DNA of 64,000 nucleotides, taken from Synechococcus sp. CBW1002. GTDB taxonomy: Bacteria; Cyanobacteriota; Cyanobacteriia; PCC-6307; Cyanobiaceae. A model generated the notes under the pieces. It saw only the letters and a program-made list of their open reading frames with translations. It searched no databases and was not told the DNA's origin. The stretch lies in NCBI RefSeq assembly GCF_015840915.1, contig NZ_CP060398.1, positions 1,116,001 to 1,180,000 on the forward strand. The letters are read 5' to 3'. Shown here piece after piece: positions 58,323 to 64,000 of this stretch; position 1 is the first letter of the stretch; each line of letters opens with the position of its first letter. Both the position numbers and the translations under genes were made by a program.

Positions 58323-59396
58323 ATGACAGCCACCTCCGATCTGCACGTGGTGGAGACCCGGCCCCTCGTTCCACCGGCACTGCTGCACCGGGATCTGCCG
58401 ATCACGGAGACCTCTTCCGCCACGGTGCAGCAGGCCCGCGAGCGCATCAAGGCGATCCTGCGCGGCGACGATGCCCGCATGCTGGTGATCGTGGGTCCGT
58501 GCTCGGTGCACGATGTGGCCGCGGCCCAGGAGTACGCCGCGGCGATTCAGGAGCTGCGCCAGCGCCACCGCGGCGAGCTGGAGGTGGTGATGCGGGTCTA
58601 TTTCGAGAAGCCCCGCACCACCGTGGGCTGGAAGGGGTTGATCAACGATCCCCATCTCGACGGCAGCTACGACATCAACACCGGCCTGCGCCGCGCCCGC
58701 ACCCTGCTGCTCCACCTCGCTGAGATGGGACTGCCGGCCGCCACCGAGCTGCTCGATCCGGTGGTGCCCCAGTACATCGCCGACCTGATCAGCTGGACCG
58801 CCATCGGCGCCCGCACCACCGAAAGCCAGACCCACCGGGAGATGGCCTCGGGACTGTCGATGCCGATCGGCTTCAAGAACGGCACCGATGGCAGTGCCAC
58901 CACCGCCATCCATGCCATGCAGGCGGCGGCGCGGCCGCACCATTTCCTGGGCATCAACAGCGAGGGGCAGGCCTCGATCGTGACCACCACCGGTAATCCC
59001 GATGGTCATCTGGTGCTGCGCGGCGGCAAGACCGGCACCAACTACCACCGCGAAGCGATTGAGGCGGCCTCCCTCTCCCTGGAGAAGGAGAACCTGCCGG
59101 CCCGGCTGATGGTGGATTGCAGCCACGGCAATTCCAACAAGGACTACCGCCGTCAGGGCGAGGTGCTGGAGCAGGTGGCCGAGCAGCTGCGCCAGGGCTC
59201 CCGGCGGGTGATGGGCGTGATGCTGGAAAGTCATCTGGTGGCGGGCAGTCAGAAGATCCCCAAGGACCTCAGCCAGCTCGCCTACGGCCAGAGCATCACC
59301 GATGCCTGCATCGATCTGGCCACCACGCGGCAGTTGCTCGACCATCTCGCCGCTGCGGTGCGCCAGGCCTGTGATCGGCAGCTGGCGGCGGCATGA
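58323..59396 (+). CDS. 3-deoxy-7-phosphoheptulonate (DAHP) synthase, class I
   Basis: 357 residues with the ATG at 58323. It condenses PEP with erythrose 4-phosphate, the first step of the shikimate pathway. Type I signatures are present: [50 protein letters not shown] then KNGTDG, and [16 protein letters not shown]. This matches the AroF/AroG/AroH type whose isozyme feedback specificity cannot be told here. It is divergent from acnB. Confidence 0.95.
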   Translation: MTATSDLHVVETRPLVPPALLHRDLPITETSSATVQQARERIKAILRGDDARMLVIVGPCSVHDVAAAQEYAAAIQELRQRHRGELEVVMRVYFEKPRTTVGWKGLINDPHLDGSYDINTGLRRARTLLLHLAEMGLPAATELLDPVVPQYIADLISWTAIGARTTESQTHREMASGLSMPIGFKNGTDGSATTAIHAMQAAARPHHFLGINSEGQASIVTTTGNPDGHLVLRGGKTGTNYHREAIEAASLSLEKENLPARLMVDCSHGNSNKDYRRQGEVLEQVAEQLRQGSRRVMGVMLESHLVAGSQKIPKDLSQLAYGQSITDACIDLATTRQLLDHLAAAVRQACDRQLAAA

Positions 59397-59414
59397 CGAC
59401 CTGAATCCTGCTAA

Positions 59415-59441
59415 TTGGCACTCAAGGATTGCGAGTGCCAA
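59415..59441 (+). promoter_or_regulatory. CIRCE-type HrcA operator
   Basis: A perfect 9-base inverted repeat, TTGGCACTC (59415-59423) and GAGTGCCAA (59433-59441), is separated by exactly nine bases. The published CIRCE consensus is TTAGCACTC-N9-GAGTGCTAA; here one pair has changed in both arms so the dyad is kept. CIRCE elements bind the heat-shock repressor HrcA and normally precede groESL or groEL. A ten-box-like TATGAT lies just downstream (59444-59449). The next gene is at 59535. Confidence 0.8.
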
Positions 59442-59534
59442 AGTATGATGATTCCATCGAAATGTTCCTTGTGGACATGCGATCTCTTGGATCTCGGTAC
59501 GTTTGGACTCCTCGTGTGATTCAGGAGTTCCGTG

Positions 59535-59858
59535 ATGAGCTATCTCCTGCAGTTCTGTGGCCTGACCGACCCTCTCCAGCTCTTCTATCTGGAGCAGACG
59601 GCAGGGCCGGCCTTCGGGGGCTTCCGCCCCTTCCAGCTCGACGACCTGCTCGCCTGGGCCGTGGACACCGCCCGTGGCCGCTGCTGGGATCCGGCGCTGA
59701 TCGAGCGCACCGTGCTGGATGAGTGGATCGAGCGGGCTGATGTGATCCGCCAGTGGCAGCTGCGGCTGCGGGAGGAGCCGGCGGATCGGATGGTGGTTGC
59801 CGGACTGGGCACGCAGCGCGACTGGGAATGCCGCTGTGAGCACTTGCTGCAGGCCTGA
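59535..59858 (+). CDS. small uncharacterised protein downstream of CIRCE element
   Basis: 107 residues from the ATG at 59535 with AGGAG seven bases upstream. The product begins [20 protein letters not shown] and has [20 protein letters not shown]; it is soluble, mildly acidic and rich in tryptophan and leucine. I do not recognise a family. The CIRCE-type operator ends 93 bases before its start, so heat-shock control by HrcA is a reasonable inference. A short overlapping frame from 59429 is less likely to be coding. Confidence 0.65.
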   Translation: MSYLLQFCGLTDPLQLFYLEQTAGPAFGGFRPFQLDDLLAWAVDTARGRCWDPALIERTVLDEWIERADVIRQWQLRLREEPADRMVVAGLGTQRDWECRCEHLLQA

Positions 59859-59869
59859 GGGCTCGGCGG

Positions 59870-60568
59870 CTACAGGCTGGCTCCGGGGTAGCAGAGGCTC
59901 CAGAGCCAGCCCACGGCCAGGGGCACCGTGAGGTTGTCGAGGCCGAGCAGGGCCGCCTGCTCCAGCAGGCAGGCCACCAGGGCGATGCCGATGGGGACCA
60001 GCCAGGTCGTGGCGCCGCCGACGGCCGGGCTGGGCACTGCCGAGAAGGCCTGCAGCAACAGCAGCACGCTGAGGCTGGCGGCGGCCATGGCGCTGGTGCC
60101 CGCCACGGATTTGCGCTGGCCCCAGAGACGCCAGCTGGGCGAGGCGACCGAGACACCCACCAGGCCCGCCAGGCCATCCCCCCAGGCCATCACCAGCACG
60201 CCCGCTGCCACGGCAGCGGCCTGATCCGGCCAGTACAACCACAGCAGCAGGGTGACAGCGGCTCCGTAGGCCACGGTGCCGTAACTGGCGCGGCCCACGT
60301 CTTCGATGGCGGGCAGCACCCGCAGGCGGTGATTGAGAGCGGCCAGGGCGGTGATCAGCCCAGCCAGGCCGATGGCAATGTTGCGGTCGATCCCCAGCCA
60401 CCAGGCCAGCAGGATCACCGGACCGCAGCCCACATGCACGACCTTGCGGCGCCACTCACGTTGCTCCGGCCAGCGCTTCGCCATTGCCGTGGCGGCTCCT
60501 GCCAGCAGGCCGAGCCAGAGGGCCAGGACGCCGATGCCGACCAGCTGGCTCAGGGCCCAGTTGTCCAC
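59870..60568 (-). CDS. phytol/dolichol-kinase-like membrane protein
   Basis: 232 residues from a GTG. Six or seven membrane segments. The CTP-dependent lipid kinase family is suggested by [35 protein letters not shown] and [13 protein letters not shown]. In cyanobacteria the VTE5-type member phosphorylates phytol for tocopherol synthesis or chlorophyll recycling. The substrate is inferred from the family. It lies 14 bases downstream of the sigma factor gene. Confidence 0.8.
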   Translation of the reverse strand: MDNWALSQLVGIGVLALWLGLLAGAATAMAKRWPEQREWRRKVVHVGCGPVILLAWWLGIDRNIAIGLAGLITALAALNHRLRVLPAIEDVGRASYGTVAYGAAVTLLLWLYWPDQAAAVAAGVLVMAWGDGLAGLVGVSVASPSWRLWGQRKSVAGTSAMAAASLSVLLLLQAFSAVPSPAVGGATTWLVPIGIALVACLLEQAALLGLDNLTVPLAVGWLWSLCYPGASL

Positions 60569-60582
60569 CGGAAGGGTCGTGC

Positions 60583-61587
60583 TCAGGCAGCCTGCTGTCC
60601 GTAGGTGGTGCGGTTGCTCATCAGCCGCAGCTTCATGATCGCCTTGGTTTCAAGCTGCCGCACCCGCTCGCGGGAGACGTTGATCTGGCGGCCGATCTCG
60701 GCGAGGGTCTGGGGTTCGGTGCCCTCCAGGCCAAACCGCATCTGCAGGATGCGGCGCTCGCGTTCGTTCAGCTGGGCCAGCCAGGTGCCGAGGTGCTCCT
60801 TCTGGAACAGGCGGTCCATCGATTCGATGTGCGCCCCGCTGGCCGGATCGGCGATCAGTTCCCCCAGGGTGCTGCGGTCTTCGTCGCCACGGGCGTGGGC
60901 GTCGAGGGAGGCGCAGGGGGCGCTCTGCGAGACGAGGTCTTCGAGTTCGTTCGGAGGGATGCCCATGGCATGGGCCAGCTCCAGCCGGTTGGGCTGACGG
61001 CCGAGCCGGTGGGAGAGCTCGCGCGAGATCCGCCGCATCTTCGAGAGTTTCTCGCTGACGTGGATCGGCAACCGGATCGTGCGGGCGCTGTTGTCAATCG
61101 CGCGGGTCATGCCCTGGCGGATCCACCAGTAGGCATAGGTGGAGAATTTGTAGCCCATGGCGGGGTCGAATTTGTCGACAGCCCGCTCCAGTCCGATCGC
61201 GCCTTCCTGGACCAGGTCGAGCAGCTCCAACCCCTGGTTCTGATATTTCTTCGCCACGCTCACCACCAGGCGCAGGTTGGCGGCCATCATCCGGTCCCTC
61301 GCCCGCTGGCCCATGCGGATCTGGCGGCGCTGCTGGGTCGTGAGGGTGTCAGCAGGCAGCTCCAGCAGACGCTTGCCCTGTTGCAAGTGATGGGCCAGCT
61401 CAATTTCTTCAGCCGGTGTGAGCAGTGGCACACGGCCGATCGTGCTCAGGTACCAGCCGATCGTGTCGGCGCTGATGCGGCCGACAGCCTGCTTGGCAGC
61501 ACTGGCAGATTTGCTTGGTGTGCGGCGCCCGCTGACGTTCTCGGTGTTGGCGATTACGTCATGAGCGGAACGCTGAGGCGTACTCAT
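60583..61587 (-). CDS. group 2 RNA polymerase sigma factor (RpoD-like)
   Basis: 334 residues with the ATG at 61587; 29 further codons are open upstream. Region 1.2 (DTIGWYLSTIGRVPLLTPAE), 2.x (DLVQEGAIGLERAVDKFDP then YKFSTYAYWWIRQGMTRAI), 3 and 4.2 (TLAEIGRQINVSRERVRQLE) are intact. There is no long region 1.1, so it is a non-essential group 2 factor (SigB-E type) of the kind cyanobacteria use for stress and dark/light responses. Which one cannot be told. Confidence 0.92.
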   Translation of the reverse strand: MSTPQRSAHDVIANTENVSGRRTPSKSASAAKQAVGRISADTIGWYLSTIGRVPLLTPAEEIELAHHLQQGKRLLELPADTLTTQQRRQIRMGQRARDRMMAANLRLVVSVAKKYQNQGLELLDLVQEGAIGLERAVDKFDPAMGYKFSTYAYWWIRQGMTRAIDNSARTIRLPIHVSEKLSKMRRISRELSHRLGRQPNRLELAHAMGIPPNELEDLVSQSAPCASLDAHARGDEDRSTLGELIADPASGAHIESMDRLFQKEHLGTWLAQLNERERRILQMRFGLEGTEPQTLAEIGRQINVSRERVRQLETKAIMKLRLMSNRTTYGQQAA

Positions 61588-61720
61588 CACCCCGGCCTCC
61601 GTGAGTTGGTGTCCGGAATGTAGCAGCGTTATTGCTGGGATGAGGAATGTAAACGAAAGACATCCTGTAAGCAAGACAACGACAGGGTGGTGCTTGTGTA
61701 ACGGATGTTGCTGTTTCGCT

Positions 61721-63853
61721 TCAACGTGCAGAGCTGAGGCCGCCGCGCCAGAGCCGGATCAGAGTCTCCTGGGTCTGGAGACCATCCCCTTCCGGCTGCA
61801 ACTGCTCAAAGCTGCCATCGCTGCGCATGTGCCAGGCGCCCGTGTCGCCCAGATAGAGCTCCAGCAGATCCTCCAGCTGCCCGCGCAGCCGAGCGTCTTC
61901 CACCGGCGCCACCGCTTCGACCCGTCGATCCAGGTTGCGGGGCATCCAGTCGGCGCTGCCGAAGTACATCTCAGGGTTGCCGCCATTGGCAAACCAGAAC
62001 AGGCGCGAGTGTTCGAGAAAACGACCGATCACGCTCACCACCTGGATGTTCTCGCTGATGCCCTCCACTCCGGGCCTGAGGCAGCACATGCCACGGATCA
62101 CCAGCTCGATTTTCACACCGGCCTGGGAGGCTTCGTAGAGCAGGCCAATGATCGCCGGATCAACCAGCGCATTCATCTTGGCCCGGATGTGACCACCCTG
62201 GCCAGCCTTGGCGAGGTCAATCTCGCGGCGGATCAGCGCCTCCATGCCCTTGCGCAGGGTGACCGGCGCCACCAGCAACTTGCGGAAACTCTGTTGTTTC
62301 GAGAAGCCGGTGAGGTAATTGAACAGCTCCACCAGGTCCTGGCCGAAATCGGTGTGGGAGGTCAGCAGTCCCACGTCGGTGTAGAGGCTGGAGGTGCGGG
62401 AGTTGTAGTTGCCGGTGCCGATATGCACATAACTGCGCAGAATCTGCTTCTCCTTGCGCACCACCAGCAGGATCTTGGTGTGTGTCTTCAGACCGAGCAC
62501 CCCGTACACCACATGCACGCCGGAGCGTTCCAGCCGCCGGGCCCACTGGATGTTGTTGTCTTCATCGAAGCGGGCCTTGAGTTCCACCAGGGCCATCACC
62601 TGCTTGCCGTTCTCTGCCGCCCGGATCAGGGCGGCCACCACCGCCGAATCCTTTGACGTGCGATAGAGCGTCATCTTGATCGCCAGCACCGACGGGTCGT
62701 CGGCGGCCTGGTTGAGGAACTCCTCGACCGAGGTGGCGAACAGGTCATAGGGATGGTGCAGCAGCACATCGCCCTGGCGAATCGTCGCGAAGATGCTCTG
62801 GAAGTCCTCCTCCTTCAGCGAGCCGTCGTCCAGATGGCTGCGCTGCGCCCGCGCCAGCGCCGGCACGGTGCGGCCCTGGAAGGGCTTGTCTTTCAGCTGG
62901 GGCAAGGGGATCGCCAGCAGGCTCATCAGGTCATCGAGGCCGAGTGGACCGTTGACGCGGTAGAGGTCCTGCGCCTCCACGTTCATCCCTTCCATGAGCA
63001 CGTGGATCACGTCATCGGGCATTTCGTCGGCCACCTCAAGCCGCACCACCTCGCCGCCCTTGCGCCGCTTGCGCAGGCCCTCCTGCAGGGCCTCCATCAG
63101 GTCGTCGGCCTCAAGGTCGCGCAGCTCCAGGTCAGCGTCGCGGGTGACTCGGAAGAAGTAGTGCCCCTCGATCGTCATGCCCGGGAACAGCAGTTGCAGG
63201 TTGAAGGCCACCACCTGCTCCAGCGGCACCGCGGTGAACACCGGCTTGGGCCGCTTGCCGCTCAGATCGCTGGGGATCTCCACGAAGCGGGGCAGGATCT
63301 TCTGGGGAACCTTGACCCGCGCGAACTGCTGCTGGCCCGTGTCTGGGTCGCGCACCAGGGCCGCCACGTTGAGGCTGAGGTTGCTCACGAACGGGAAGGG
63401 ATGGGCCGGATCCACCGCCAGGGGGGTCAGAACCGGGAAGATGGCGGTCTGAAAGGTGTGATCCACCCACTGCCGCTGGCGGTTGCTGAGGTTGGCGTAA
63501 TCGATCAGATGGACGCCGTACTCGGTCAGCTGGTTCTTGAGCGAATGACGGTAGTGCTGCTGCTGCAGATCCAGCAGAGGGCGGAGTTTGGCCTGAATCG
63601 CCTCCAGCTGCTGCAGGGGTGTGCGGCCATCGTCGCTGAGGCTGGTGACTCCGGCTTCGAGTTGCGACTTCAGCGACGCCACCCGCACCATGAAGAACTC
63701 ATCGAGGTTGTTGCTGAAGATGGCGCTGAACTTGGCCTGCTCCAGCAGCGGGGTGTGTTCATTCAGCGCCTGGGCCAGCACGCGCCGATTGAAATCGATC
63801 CAGCTCAGCTCGCGGTTGATGTAGAGCTCGGCAGCGACGGCGGGCTCGCCCAT
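61721..63853 (-). CDS. ppk: polyphosphate kinase 1
   Basis: 710 residues with the ATG at 63853 (MGEPAVAAELYINRELSWID). PPK1 makes polyphosphate from ATP, with autophosphorylated histidine. The start ELSWIDFNRRVLAQA, FSAIFSNNLDEFFMVRVA, HVVYGVLGLKTHTKILLVVR (with the catalytic histidine) and HIGTGNYNSRTSSLYTDVGL are clear. Nineteen more codons open upstream are probably not used. Polyphosphate is a phosphate store in cyanobacteria. Confidence 0.96.
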   Translation of the reverse strand: MGEPAVAAELYINRELSWIDFNRRVLAQALNEHTPLLEQAKFSAIFSNNLDEFFMVRVASLKSQLEAGVTSLSDDGRTPLQQLEAIQAKLRPLLDLQQQHYRHSLKNQLTEYGVHLIDYANLSNRQRQWVDHTFQTAIFPVLTPLAVDPAHPFPFVSNLSLNVAALVRDPDTGQQQFARVKVPQKILPRFVEIPSDLSGKRPKPVFTAVPLEQVVAFNLQLLFPGMTIEGHYFFRVTRDADLELRDLEADDLMEALQEGLRKRRKGGEVVRLEVADEMPDDVIHVLMEGMNVEAQDLYRVNGPLGLDDLMSLLAIPLPQLKDKPFQGRTVPALARAQRSHLDDGSLKEEDFQSIFATIRQGDVLLHHPYDLFATSVEEFLNQAADDPSVLAIKMTLYRTSKDSAVVAALIRAAENGKQVMALVELKARFDEDNNIQWARRLERSGVHVVYGVLGLKTHTKILLVVRKEKQILRSYVHIGTGNYNSRTSSLYTDVGLLTSHTDFGQDLVELFNYLTGFSKQQSFRKLLVAPVTLRKGMEALIRREIDLAKAGQGGHIRAKMNALVDPAIIGLLYEASQAGVKIELVIRGMCCLRPGVEGISENIQVVSVIGRFLEHSRLFWFANGGNPEMYFGSADWMPRNLDRRVEAVAPVEDARLRGQLEDLLELYLGDTGAWHMRSDGSFEQLQPEGDGLQTQETLIRLWRGGLSSAR

Positions 63854-63920
63854 GGTGTTCTGCTGTCGGCGGTGCTGACGCGACGCACGCTGCCGGTTCC
63901 TCTCCGGCAACGTAGCAATC

Positions 63921-64000
63921 TCACTCCGTTGCTCCCGGTGACGCCGTTGCTTGACCGGGCAGCCCCCCGGCCACCAGCAGGGCCACCCCCACCATCAACA
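63921..64000 (-). CDS. C-terminal end of an unidentified gene (partial)
   Basis: Only the last 25 residues are visible, ending at TGA 63921-63923, with a hydrophobic stretch LMVGVALLVAGG followed by LPGQATASPGATE. The beginning is beyond the window, so no identity can be given. It lies 67 bases upstream of the ppk start on the same strand. Confidence 0.4.
   Translation of the reverse strand, partial: LMVGVALLVAGGLPGQATASPGATE

Noticed and set aside
59429-59722. Reading frame beginning inside the CIRCE element
   Set aside because: It lacks a ribosome site, starts in the operator spacer and shifts to arginine-rich low-complexity sequence where the 59535 frame looks normal.
58170-60455. Upstream extension of the acnB frame to a 1645-residue product
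   Set aside because: The added part is antisense to the DAHP synthase gene and overlaps the phytol-kinase-like gene in another frame; AcnB homology begins at the ATG at 58169.

Overview
The window is high-GC bacterial chromosome from a cyanobacterium, most likely an alpha-cyanobacterium of the Synechococcus/Cyanobium group. Evidence for this is a CyanoQ (PsbQ) lipoprotein gene, a DUF3134 gene, a Tic20-like gene, a sucrose-phosphate synthase with an SPP-like tail, three DUF1400 proteins, HIP1 octamers (GCGATCGC, for example at 4770 and 16119), and the gene order dnaN - PRC-barrel gene - purL - purF - gyrA-like - TPR - queG, which I recall as the start of the numbered chromosome in marine Synechococcus and Prochlorococcus. 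No rRNA, tRNA or CRISPR array was recognised.

Layout. 1-9849: HpsJ-like membrane protein (partial), queG, a TPR protein, a type II topoisomerase A subunit, then purF, purL and a PRC-barrel gene on the minus strand, led by dnaN (to 10991). 10992-11410 is gene-free, holds about ten DnaA-box-like sites and an AT-rich stretch, and is a good oriC candidate. 11418-21967: thrC, a DUF1400 gene and an ABC1 kinase on the minus strand, then divergent recN, a short-chain dehydrogenase, a second DUF1400 gene and uvrA. 21968-30066 is more variable: a broken ferredoxin-adenylate cyclase gene, an HD-domain enzyme, an unusual secreted-family domain protein, a DUF389 membrane protein, two FUSC-type membrane proteins, a phospholipase-D-like protein with degenerate motifs, and a complete DUF1400 alpha/beta hydrolase. 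30067-34000: sucrose-phosphate synthase behind two tandem palindromes, followed by a second DUF389 protein. 34001-49135 is mostly housekeeping: LCP protein, purT, two small proteins, mraY, DUF3134, argG, rpsF, Tic20, aroE, dnaK, a ThiO-like oxidase, psbQ, purU and an O-antigen-ligase-like protein. 49154-54072 holds a radical SAM gene and then a decayed pocket with a frameshifted gene, an IS66-family transposase gene and unrecognised lower-GC sequence. 54073-64000: ClC transporter, acnB, a DAHP synthase gene, a small gene behind a perfect CIRCE-type inverted repeat, a phytol/dolichol-kinase-like gene, a group 2 sigma factor, ppk and the end of one more gene.

Connections. Four genes serve purine synthesis: purF, purL, purT and purU, where PurU could supply formate to PurT. 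The DAHP synthase and aroE are both shikimate pathway steps. The most noteworthy non-housekeeping signals are the CIRCE-like element in front of an uncharacterised 107-residue protein, the paired operators in front of sps, the candidate origin with degenerate DnaA boxes, and the cyclase gene broken at a G8 tract and by an in-frame stop.
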